From: Anthoceros angustus
Taxonomy: Eukaryota > Streptophyta > Anthocerotopsida > Anthocerotales > Anthocerotaceae
Length of the DNA stretch: 64,000 nucleotides
NCBI GenBank assembly: GCA_010909165.1
Contig: MU008174.1
Location: 372,001 to 436,000, forward strand
Reading direction: 5' to 3'
Shown here: positions 1 to 9,959 of the stretch, in pieces
How positions within the stretch are numbered: the stretch's first letter is position 1
How the letters are laid out: each line of letters begins with the position of its first letter
Made by a program: the position numbers and the translations under genes
Notes under the pieces: generated by a model
Seen by the model: only the letters and a program-made list of their open reading frames with translations
Database searches by the model: none
Told to the model about the DNA's origin: nothing

Positions 1-413
1 TCCTGCGGCAGCTGAATCAGAATCCGTCTCCACCACTCAAGACCCGGAATCTTCCAGTCCTTCTGCCGCCCAAGCCCCAGACCCAGAACCTGAACCTGAA
101 CAGGCAGCCAACTCTTCCCCAGAGGCAGAGGCCACGGCACCAGAGCCAGAACCTGCACAGGCAGCTTCCACTTCCCCAGAGCTAGAGCCAGAGCCAGAGC
201 CAGAACCTGCACAGGCCGCTTACACTTCCCCAGAGCCAGAGCCAGAGCCAGAGCCAGAACCTGCACAGGCAGCTTACACTTCCCCAGAGCCAGAGCCAGA
301 ACCTGCACAGGCCGCTTACACTTCCCCAGAGCCAGAGCCAGAGCCAGAACCTGCACAGGCCGCTTACACTTCCCCAGAGCCAGAGCCAGAACCTGCACAG
401 GCCGCTTACACTT

Positions 414-469
<56 letters not shown>

Positions 470-1102
470 CAGAACCTGCACAGGCAGCTTACACTTCCCC
501 AGAGCCAGAGGCTACGGCCCCAGAGCCAGAACCTGTCTCCTCATTTTCATCAGAGCCAGCAGAAAGTCCCTCTCCAGGTTCCTCAGAGCCCGAAACTCCA
601 CCAGAACCAGCAGTCCCTGCTCTCCCTCCTATCCCCCTTCCCACTCCAGAGTCCCTCACCCAACTGGACGCAACTCTACCGTCCCTGTTGGAGGCGATCA
701 CTCCGGAAGCATCTCCAGAAGCAGTACAGGCTGTGGAGGTATGAACTGTAGCTGGTTACACTGTACAGTGCCTCCTTCCTTTCGTTCCAGGTCTCGACAT
801 TGATGTCGCTTAGCTGTGGTTTTATCATTTTGTCCAGGCAGTGGAGGGAAACGTGAATCCCTTTCTCCCTCTGTTCGGCATCGCTGGAACTGCATGGCTT
901 ACCACCATCTACGGTCTCAATGAGCTCACTGCCGGCACCAAGGTAAGATCTCCATTCCACCCTCCCGCTGTGGTTTTGCCGTAGTACATGTGACCTTACC
1001 GATGCCCATTCCCTTCAACAGTCTCTGGAAAACCCAACTACCTCCGCCGACGAGTCCCAAGATGGAGCAATCAATGGGAAGCCAACCAAATCTGATGAGT
1101 GA
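1..1102 (+). CDS. 3' end of a Pro/Glu-repeat protein with a probable membrane segment (TROL-like?)
   Basis: Three exons are visible: <1-738, 838-942 and 1022-1102 (stop TGA), joined by GT-AG introns in phase 0. The first exon codes repeated units of the type [14 protein letters not shown] (about 180-480), then a Ser/Pro/Glu-rich linker. Exon 2 codes a 35-residue stretch rich in hydrophobic residues ([18 protein letters not shown]) that could span a membrane, and exon 3 a short polar tail ending KPTKSDE. The reading frame shifts by one base near 413-416, where one repeat has CTTCCCAG instead of CTTCCCCAG. Upstream the frame is 2; downstream it is 1. A proline-rich PEPE hinge next to a membrane helix is known from the thylakoid rhodanese-like protein TROL, but no rhodanese domain lies in this window and the tail was not matched, so the name stays open. 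The gene starts outside the window. Confidence 0.55.
180..480 (+). repeat. Coding tandem repeat rich in CCAGAG
   Basis: Degenerate units of about 36-60 bp built from the hexamer CCAGAG alternate with CTGCACAGGC-GCTTACACTTCCCC blocks. The stretch 415-472 is an almost pure (CCAGAG)n run. Such runs slip easily, which fits the one-base frame break just upstream of it. The opposite strand is open too, coding a Leu/Ala/Trp repeat, but only as a mirror of the repeat. Confidence 0.8.
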
Positions 1103-2100
1103 AGCCTTCAAGTGAAGGCGTCTAGTAGGGTGGTTTGTAGTTGTTAGCAAGTAGGTAACCCGGTGTGTTTCCTCCAGAGCTACACTTTCCTCTGGCTACA
1201 AATTCCTCTTGCCGGTGGGATGGGAATTGAGTAGGTACCCACACAGAGTTAAAATCACGTCTTTTCAATTTTAAAATATTAAAATAGCCCTGTATTTTGT
1301 GGTCATTTACGTTATGTATGCCATTGTAAACATGATATGAACGTCGATAAGTTGAACCTTGACACCCACAAAATAGAGGTGAAGTAATCCCTCTAGCGCA
1401 AACATAGTAACGCGACACACCCGCACTAGTACCTCCAAGTAGAAGAACCTCCAAGTAGAAGAAGAAGAATAATAAGAATTTTATTTAAGTAGACTGCAGT
1501 CCTTCGACCACAAACCACCACCCTGTCACACCCGCACTCGTGCCTCCTATGTAGCCTGCAGTCCTTAGACGACATACCACCACCTTGTTGGTGCTCTACT
1601 ATAGACCTCCAAGTAGCTCGGAGTCCTTATGTTGGGTTCCCATGTAACCCGAACCCAGAAAAACTTGTGTCACATCACACAAACGACAAGGCACATTTAA
1701 GGTGGTCGGCAGGGTTGATCCCCCTGGGTCGGAGAGTTTGAGTGGGTTTGTTTTTAGGTATATTGGATTTCTCTAACCCAGATCATGCATATCTTGGTAA
1801 AGTCCGTTGTAAGCAACATAAGAGTGAGATCAAAGAGTTCTAATAACATGTATACACCTAACTCCAGTACTTAGCCCTCTCAGCGTGACTTGTGTGTCAC
1901 ATCCTGAATGATCCTTATTGTCAAATTCGTGCACGTTCGCATAGTGTGAAATGTTCTTGCCTTACAAATATAGTTTTGTATCATGCATCCAACTAAATGC
2001 AAAAAAATACATGACTCCTCGTTAAGATTCTTAGGATACTTAAGAAAACAAGGAATCTCCGTCTTCTTCTAGTCCATGCCATCAATTGATAGTAGGATAT
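1103..2100. other. 3' flank and intergenic DNA
   Basis: This stretch holds the 3' UTR of the preceding gene and AT-richer intergenic sequence. A phrase like CCTCCAAGTAG...GCAGTCCTT recurs at about 1435-1630. I see no supported gene. Confidence 0.5.
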
Positions 2101-2327
2101 TGTGGCGCGACTTTCGCTGACGGCCAGCCAGGCGCGCACAATCCCGTGTCGTTGTAGTAAGGAGTTCGTTCCCGAGAGAATGATAAGCTCCGTTTGCCGC
2201 GTTTCGACCGATTCTCACCTTACTTTGCGTCCGCTCAACTTTAACACACGCAATCGTCGTTTTGCGTCTAACTACTCATAACGTTCACCGAAAGGCCCGG
2301 TGTGGCCAAACGTTTAAGGACCCGTTT

Positions 2328-5187
2328 GCGTCCGTATCGTTCCCGCACGTCACTCGTTCCTTTAGTCCGTTCCTCTCATCACCCTCACTACGCTCATCAA
2401 CCTTGGAAAGAGCGAGTAACTGATCCGGACCTCCTCCGTTGCTCAGCGGGCCTCTCGTCCAGACTCTGCACCCTCCGGAGTTCCTCCGGCTCACCGTTCG
2501 GTCGCTCGATCTTTGGGCGGCTCTGGGCGAACCACGGGTCCCCGGTCGCTCTCCCACACACCACCACACGTTAGGGTCCGTCACGGGACCTTGATCGATC
2601 TCTCCGGGTATCGTGCACCTTTCGATGACTCGGGACTCACGTTAGCATGAAGACACACAAGGTGCGCAAGCGGCATCAACACCAAGAAGATGATTTATTG
2701 AGGCGGCCTCGGCCCTCTTATACTCGCCCAAGTCGGCGTCTTTATTACACCCTATTACAGTGGTGGCCAATCACATGTCGACGCCTACCATCCTATTCCT
2801 CCCTCCTATCTCCTTCGGCGGTGGGCACAGGAAGGTCACAGGTTCCGTCTCGGTATTGGTGGTCAATCTCCCGTCACAGCGATTGGCGCACCCAATCGGA
2901 TGATCCGCGGTGGCCCCTTCCTCTTCCGGAATCACAGCCGGGTTGGGCTCGTGGCGGTCGGCGGCCGCCGTTACCACCGCGTCTTCCCCACAGCCCCGGT
3001 GGGTCCCCTCCCGGTAGGGACCGTGGCGCTCCCCCGTAAGTCGGAGGGACTCCTCCTTGCTTCGAGTCAGGACCTCGGGGTCGGTCTCGACTCAGTCTAA
3101 ACTTGAGTCGCCTTATTTCCAGTCGATGCAGGGTCGGTCTCATCTCGGGGTTCGGACCTCGGGGTCCGAACTTATTCGGTCCGGTCCCAAGCTCGGACCC
3201 CTTGTCTGAGACCTCTTCTTGCTAGGCCTCATCCCTACCCAGGCCCTTGTCTTGGGTGGGTTGGCTCTCCTTCGCGCCCTTTCGGGGCCGCCTCTATCCT
3301 CCGGCGGGTTGCGGTGGACTTACCACGAGGTCCGTTGTATTGGCGCGTCCTGCTCCTCCTGAGGCTCTTCTCCCCGTCGTCTCCAAGCAGGGGCCACTAG
3401 GGTCCCGTCTTGTCCCCATGCCTTCATCCCTTGAGCCTTGGGGTCCGTCCATTTGTGGCGCGAGAGGCTTCAATGCCTTAAGGAGCTCGGCGTGGTAGTA
3501 GGCAAAATCCGAGTCAATTTCTTTGGATTGCCTCTTCCACATGTGCCGGAGCACCGATACTCCTTTCGCCATTGGTGCTCAGGGGCGTCTTTGTCCTTCT
3601 TGGACCATCTCCCTGCCGAGTTTGTCGGTGGGCGGGCGAATCTCGCGAGGCCACAAGGGCGCCTCGGTCACCTCCTGCAACCTTGTTATTGCTCCTCCTC
3701 GTTTCGCTCTGCTGCGACTTACGCCATAGTAGCGGCGCTCCTTCCGCCTTCCTTGGACCGGCTTCTTTTGCGTCCGTATCGTTCCCGCGTCACTCGTTCC
3801 TTTAGTCCGTTCCTCTCATCACTCTCACTCGCTCATCAACCTTGGAAAGAGCGAGTAACTGATCCGGACCTCCTCCGTTGCTCAGCGGGCCTCTCCGTCC
3901 AAGACTCTGCACCCTCCGGAGTTCCTCCGGCTCACCGTTCGGTCGCTCGATCTTTGGGCGGCTCTGGGCCGCCTCCTCGCCTCCTGCACACACCACCACC
4001 ACGTTAGGGTCCGTCACGGGACCTTGATCGATCTCTCCGGGTATCGTGCACCTTTCGATGACTCGGGACTCACGTTAGCATGAAGACACACAAAGGTGCG
4101 CAAGCAGCGGCATCAACACCAGAGAAGATGATTTATTGAGGCGACTCGGCCCTCTTATACCGCCCAAGTCGGCGTCTTTATTACACCCTATTACAGTGGT
4201 GGCCAGATGCATGTCGGCTACCATCCTATTCCTCCCTCCTATCTCCTTCGCGGTGGGCACAGGAAGGTCACAGGTTCCGTATTGGTGGTCAATCTCCCGT
4301 CACAGCGATTGCGGCGCGCAATCGGATGATCGCGGGCGACCCTTCCTCTTCCGGAATCACGCGGGTTGGGCTCGGCGGTCGGCGGCCGCCGTTACCACAA
4401 CGTCTTCCCCCAGCTGGCGGTGGGTCCCCTCCCGTGGGGCCATGCTCCCCGGCGTAAGTCGGAGGGACTCCTCCTTGCTAGTCGGACCTCGGGGTCGGTC
4501 TCGACTCGAGTCTAAACTTGAGTCGCCTTATTCGAGTCGGTCTGTGGGTCGGTCTCTCGGGGTTCGGACCTCGGGGTCCGAACTTATTCTGTCGGTCCCA
4601 AGCTCCGGACCCCTTATCTGAGACCTCTTCTTGCTAGGCCCTCATCCCTACCCACCCTTGTCTTGGGTGGGTTGGCTCTCCTTCGCGCCCTTTCGGGGCC
4701 GCCTCTATCCTCCCGGCGGGTTGCGGTGGACTTACCACGAGGTCCGTTGTATTGGCGCGTCCTGCTCCTCCTGAGGCTCTTCTCCCCATTGCCGTCGTCT
4801 CCAAGCAGGGGCCACTAGGGTCCCGTCTTGTCCCCATGCCCTTCATCCCTTGAGCCTTGGGGTCCGTCCGTTTAGGTGAGGCTTCAATGCCTTAAGGAGC
4901 TCGGCGTGGTAGTAGGCAAAATCCAGTCAATTTCTTTGGATTGCCTCTTCCACATGTGCCGGAGCACCGATACTCCTTTAGCCATTGGTGCTCGGAGGTG
5001 GCGTCTTTGTCGACTTCTTGGACCATCTCCCTGCCGAGTTGTCGGTGGGCCGGGCGAATCTCGCGAGGCCACAGGCGCCTCGGTCACCTCCTGCAACGCG
5101 CTGTTGCTCACTTTGCTCCGGCTCCGTCGTTTCGCTCTGCTGACTTACGCCCAGCGGCGCTCCCTTCCGCCTTGGCGGACGGCGGCT
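2328..5187. repeat. Tandem duplication, two units of about 1.43 kb
   Basis: Units 2328-3767 and 3768-5187 both begin with TTTGCGTCCG. They share long identical stretches, for example the phrase around CTCATCAACCTTGG at 2394 and 3832, and the phrase around TTGGGTGGGTTGGC at 3250 and 4663. Copies differ by many small indels, such as CAAGCGGCATC (2667) against CAAGCAGCGGCATC (4099). Confidence 0.8.
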
Positions 5188-5740
5188 TCTTTTGCGTCCG
5201 GTGCTCTCGCTCCCGTTCATCACGGCCTTTAGCTCGCCATCTCCCTCTCAGGGCGGTGGGCAACTCTGCCCGTGCGTGCTCGAGTCCTTCTCCATTTCGG
5301 CGTCTGCTCCTTGTTCCATCGCCTTACCTCCTCCAGGTCAATTTGGCCGCTCTATCTCGTTCGTGATCGTGATCACGCCTGCAGATACCATTCCGCCAAT
5401 GGTAACTTGGGCTGACTCGAGGTCTCTTCGGTCTTCCATCTCCCCGCCTTGCTCCACCTCGCGCAGTGGAGATCCTCCATCTCCTTGTCGCGGGCTTCCT
5501 TCTCCTCGGCATGGTGGCCCGCACCGCTCCGCCGCCTCTGCTCCGTCTTGAGTTAGCGCGGCTATCCGTCTCCCTCCACGGTTCGATCACGCCGATAGTG
5601 ATCGCGGTCGGTCTTGACTTCCGCCTCCTCGCCTCCTCCTTCCGCCCGGCTTGGTCGGTCGGTAGCCGCCTCGGCCGGTCGCGAGCCTTCTCTTCTTGCC
5701 GGGCCTCCTCTGCCTCTCTGCGCTACCCCTCTCACTGCTG

Positions 5741-7180
5741 AGGTCTTGACCAGCGCTTGGGCCTCCTGCACCTTGCTCACCCGGTGAAGAATTTAGTCGG
5801 TCTGTCGAATGGACGGACTTCCCTTCGGCCTCCGGCGTTTCCCTTCTTGATGCGGCCGAGGCTTGGCCTTCCTCCTCGCCTCTGGGCGCCTCCAATTGCT
5901 CTGGAGGAGCACCATGCCTCTGGTGGCTTCTACTTCACAGGTCTTCTCGGTTGTCCCCATGAGACCCCAAACTCTGATGATGGCAGGACCGTGTCTCTTC
6001 CACGGCCGCCATTGGTGAGGCCCCAAAAGTCCGTAGTGGGGCGGGCATCTCACGGTCCGCCAAGGACCTCCATCTGATCCGGTGAGTCGGGGCTGGGTTC
6101 TCGGACCTAATCGGGTCCCTTAGGTCTGATTGGGGTCAGGAGCTTCACCCTCCTTGGCCCTCTTGGCATGCCAATTCCTTATTCGCCCTCTCTTAGTCAC
6201 AGGGCTCGGAGGGTGAGGGGTTCGGCGGCCTTGCCTCTCCCGGTCGGCAGGACCGGCTCAGTGGGGTTCTTTTGCGGTGACCTCCACACTCCTTGGGCGT
6301 CCCTTTACGCTCTTCTCACGCCTCTTGACCTCTTGCCACTCCGTGGGCGGGGCAAACCTGAGCACCGTCAGGAGTCTGCGTTGGTGGTGTGCGTCTTCCG
6401 CCTCTTGATTGCGGCCGTTCGTCGGGGCTCCTCTGCTGCTACCCCTCTCCGCTGCGAGGTCTTGACCAGCGCTTGGGCCTCACATGCACCTTGTTGCTCA
6501 CCCGGTGAAGGAATTTAGTCGGTCTGTCGAATGGACGGACTTCCCTTCGGCCTCGGCGTTTCCCTTCTTGATGCGGCCGAGAGCTTCCTTCCTCCTCGCC
6601 TCTGGGCCGCCTCCAATTGCTCTGGAGGAGCACCATGCGCCTCTGGTGGCTTCTACTTCACAGGTCTTCTCGGTTGTCCCCATGAGACCCCAGCATCGTC
6701 CATGGCGGTGGCAGGACCGCCGTGTCTCTTCCACGGCCGCCAGCAGTGAGACCCCAAAAGTCCGTAGTGGGAGGCGGGCATCTCACGGTCCGCCAAGGAC
6801 CTCCATCTGATCGGAGAGTCGGGTGGGCTCCGGACCTAATCGGGTCCCTTAGGTCCCATTGGGGTCGAGCTTCACCCTCCTTGGCCCTCTTGGCATTCCT
6901 TATTCGCCCTCTTAGTCACAGGGCTCGGAGGGTGAGGGGTTCGAGGCGGCCTCTCCCGGTCGGCAGCAGGGCTCGGAGTGGGGTTGCGGTGACCTCACTC
7001 CTTGGCGGCGTCCCTTTACGCTCTTCTCACGCCTCTTGACCTCTTGCCACTCCGTGGGCGGGGCAAACCTGAGCACCGTCAGGAGTCTTTGCGTTGGCGG
7101 TGGCACCGTCTTCCGCCTCTTGATTGCCCAGTTCGTCGGGGCTCCTCTGCCGTTGTGGTGGTGTTTGGTTGTCGTGGGCC
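5741..7180. repeat. Tandem duplication, two units of about 0.72 kb
   Basis: Units about 5741-6460 and 6461-7180 both start at GGTCTTGACCAGCGCTTGG. Both contain GAATTTAGTCGGTCTGTCG (5789, 6509) and the TTATTCGCCCTCT...AGTCACAGGGCTC phrase (6179, 6900). They lie inside element A. Confidence 0.8.
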
Positions 7181-7325
7181 GTCTCTGCTGCCTTTGCTCC
7201 GTGAGGCACCGAGAGGAGGCGGGGATATCTTCCACACTTCCCTAGGTGGTGAGGGGTCCGTTCAGACGTATGGTCAGTATCCCTTCGATCGTCCTCCTCC
7301 GGACCCGTTTGGCCCTAGTGGGCCT

Positions 7326-8039
7326 CTACCTCAGGCGCCTTTGCCGCTCTTCTGGTAGGGCCGCCAGCCTTCCGGGCGCCGCTCTACCTCCCCATCCTTG
7401 AGAGGTCGTAATGTCCCCATACATGGATCGGGTATGGGGATAGTCCGCAGTGGCTTCTCGCTCCTCGGCTTGGGCCTCTGGTGAACTGGCGAAGATGATC
7501 CTTCCCCAGTCGCCCTCTTGCCCCGCTGCAAGCGCATGCAGGAACACCAACAAATTATCACCAAGGTGATCCACCTTGGTGAGCAAGTTCCAGTGGACAA
7601 TGATCCGGGCCACTGCCCTCACCCTTCTGTCCAGCAGGTCCGACATCAACCAGCCGTTGGTTGTCCGCTGCGTTCCGGGCTTCAGCATCGCCGCCCTTGC
7701 TGCCTCTATCTTTCCCCTCGCCTTGAGGGGCTCTGGGACTACGCCCCCAACCTCCTCCGTTGGGCGGTTGTAAGCCGCCCTCAGGACCTCCAAGGTCCAT
7801 CTCCTGGGATCCTCCCGGAGGTTCTTGGACCGAACCTCCTTGTTGGCCGCTGCCAACATCTTCCGGCGAACTCTGACTGGTGACATCACAAACGCCCGCA
7901 TGTACCGAACACGCCAAGTGCCACTCCTCGACCAATCCTTCCGCCTCCTCCATCCCAAAGTCCGGATAGCGCGGGTTACAATGTTGCGCTCTACCGGGTT
8001 CCATGGCTCCCATACCTCCGCAGCCTTTCTGGGTCCCAT
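7326..8039 (-). pseudogene. Gag-like protein of element A, N-terminal domain
   Basis: A 237-codon open frame begins MGPRKAAEVWEP and has no retroviral protease or polymerase motif. Conserved blocks recur in the other two copies of the family in this window: a DPRRWTLEVLRAAYNRP block (DPRCWTMRSIRQVYGRP at about 11.43-11.49 kb), and a later block with the pattern HWN..T..D...NLLVFLHALAAGQEGDWGRIIF (compare the THFLHFFW...GAKPDWGLIM-like block at about 11.70-11.77 kb). The start MGPRK matches MGPKK at 51,818. In elements B and C this domain is followed by a coiled-coil part; here that part is frame-broken. I infer a structural, gag-like role from position and from the retroelement setting; I do not recognise a named family. 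Confidence 0.5.
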
Positions 8040-8640
8040 CGCCTTCTTCTCCTTTCTTCGCCAGGCCGATTGCCCGAGATCGCCGGCACGGCGCGCTCTT
8101 CACGCGCTCACCGCTCCAACCCCCAACGATGAGCCGCCAAGATGCCTAAGCATTCAAGAGATAGCGCGGAGGCGGGTTGCGGGCGCAAGAGACCGCGAGA
8201 ATTGTCTCGAGGTCGCATGCAGAAATGACCCTCCTCGCTGCTAGTAACTGCCATGGAGGGTGCCTCTTCCTCAGAATCGCGAGGTCCGCATGGCTTACTC
8301 GACCTTACGCCGACGCCTGCCGCTGCCGCACCCGCTGGGCGTGAATACTATAATACACCCGCCTCGGCCTGCCCCGCTCCGCAGATTTCCACTCGGGGCC
8401 GTCCACGTGGTGCCGCTCAGTCTATCTTCACGACTCAACTTCTAAATTACTTTCCCTGGCGTACTTATCCTGTTTTGACCCGGAGTAGGGTCCGGACTTA
8501 TCCGATACTCCCGCAGCACCGTAGCTCGCCGTAGTGGTACCGGGGTCCGTTACCCACTCCGGAGTCCGGAGTATACTCCGGAGCACAGTCCGGAGCACCG
8601 TCCGCGCTTATTCCTCCTTTTCCGCCTTATTTTATTCTTC

Positions 8641-9018
8641 GGACCTACGAAAAAAACAAAACCCCACTTATTTCCTAACCCCCAAGGGAAGTCCGTAGCC
8701 CACAGATATACTTGTGCAATTCAATATAACTCCTACCCCGGTATTTCAACATCTTCACTCGCTTCTCGATCGTGAAGCCGCATACGATGGGCGCCCAAAA
8801 ACGTTCCTTGGACGCCCATCGTGTGCGGCCTTTGGACCTACGAAAACAAAACCCACTTATTTCCTAACCCCCAAGGGAAGTCCGTAGCCCACAGATATAC
8901 TTGTGCAATTCAATATAACTCCTACCCCGGTATTTCAACATCTTCACTCGCTTCTCGATCGTGAAGCCGCATACGATGGGCGCCCAAAAGCGTTCCTTGG
9001 GCGCCGTGTCGGCCTTTC
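8641..9018. repeat. 185-190 bp tandem duplication containing a 22-bp-arm hairpin
   Basis: Units 8641-8833 and 8834-9018 share GGAAGTCCGTAGCCCACAG and TCGCTTCTCGATCGTGAAG. Each ends with an inverted repeat: in the first unit GCCGCATACGATGGGCG is answered by CGCCCATCGTGTGCGGC (8777-8829). The second unit has a shortened right arm. Confidence 0.8.
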
Positions 9019-9120
9019 TGGACCTATGTCAAAACACGGTATAGGCGCGGCTGCCCCATTATTCACTACAATGGGATGGGCCGTGGCGGTGCCGTCCTCT
9101 AGGCCCGACAATTGAGGGGC

Positions 9121-9640
9121 ACACCGGTGCCTTCCATCGAGCTGAACCCCTATGGTGACATCTAACAAGGTACTCCTTTCACCATATATTAGGTGATCAT
9201 GCAGGTGAATAGAACCTTTACCCCTGACGGGGATCAACAAGCACAGAAATAAAGATGTCATACTCACTTGACGGTTGTACACTCCGCATATACCAAGGGT
9301 CATGCTTCGCGAGGCATGATCCAAGGCCAAAACAACAAATAGCTGGACAAAAAAAAAAAGAAGAAAAAAAGACATGATCACGTGGTGGGCACTGGCTTGC
9401 TGGCGCCCTCAAGGAAAGAGACTGTGCAGATAAATATGATGGGCAAGCAGCCATCGGAACGTCTTCAGCCATGGCACATCTACGCAGTCTACCTTGATCA
9501 ACTTTCGCTTAGTATTTCTAATGTGCTCTTTAGTCTTACACAGAGCGTACATGCTGAAAACATATTTCACTTTGGAATCTTCACATTGTTGAAGTTTTTT
9601 AGCGTTTAATTCATATGTTTTAAAAGAGCTGTACAAACAA
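9121..9640. other. Intergenic or element flank
   Basis: Mixed sequence with an A-rich tract at 9350-9373. No supported gene; the ORFs here look random. Confidence 0.4.
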
Positions 9641-9959
9641 GGGTTTATTTAAGCCTTCAAGGAAAGAAAAGGCTATTCAAAACGACTTTTAAGGGTCCTA
9701 CCTGAGCGCAACTAGAACACCTCTTGGGTGCTTGTGGAACGCAAAAGTTTGGGCCACTAGTTCAAGTTAGTTTGTTTTGGAACAGGTCCAAATTCTTTTG
9801 GTTAGAAATAGTTTGGTGGAAACATGCTGGAACTTTCTTGTTCCTTTTGAAGCCGGAACTATAGGATATTGTCGAGAAGGCAGAGAAGATATGCAATGAA
9901 AAAGAAACGGGTCAAAACGACCTTCTAGTGAGGAGAGAAGGGAACCTACATGAGCGGTA

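Larger units (their letters stand above)
2100..9120 (-). mobile_element. Retroelement-like element A of the coiled-coil family, internally duplicated
   Basis: Read on the minus strand this block parallels 51.1-54.6 kb. The leader (minus strand, about 8690 to 8400) matches 51,160-51,440: same phrases TTTGTTTTTTTCGTAGG, AATAAGGCGGAAA and GATAAGTACGCCA. The ORF at 8039-7326 matches the ORF at 51,818. The plus-strand phrases near 3500-3560 and 4910-4985 are the reverse complement of 54,200-54,290. The coiled-coil coding part is broken in all frames. Two internal tandem duplications (2328-5187 and 5741-7180) and a duplicated hairpin segment (8641-9018) lengthen it. Exact ends and LTRs could not be fixed; a possible terminus beginning TGTGGGCTACGG (minus) lies at 8704. 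Confidence 0.6.

Noticed and set aside
182-481. Minus-strand frame coding Leu/Ala and Trp/Leu repeats
   Set aside because: It is the mirror of the plus-strand CCAGAG repeat; the plus strand has proper exons and splice sites.
2285-8534. Many plus-strand Arg/Pro/Ser-rich frames at 2.3-8.5 kb
   Set aside because: They are antisense shadows of the minus-strand element A, whose homology to elements B and C fixes the coding strand.
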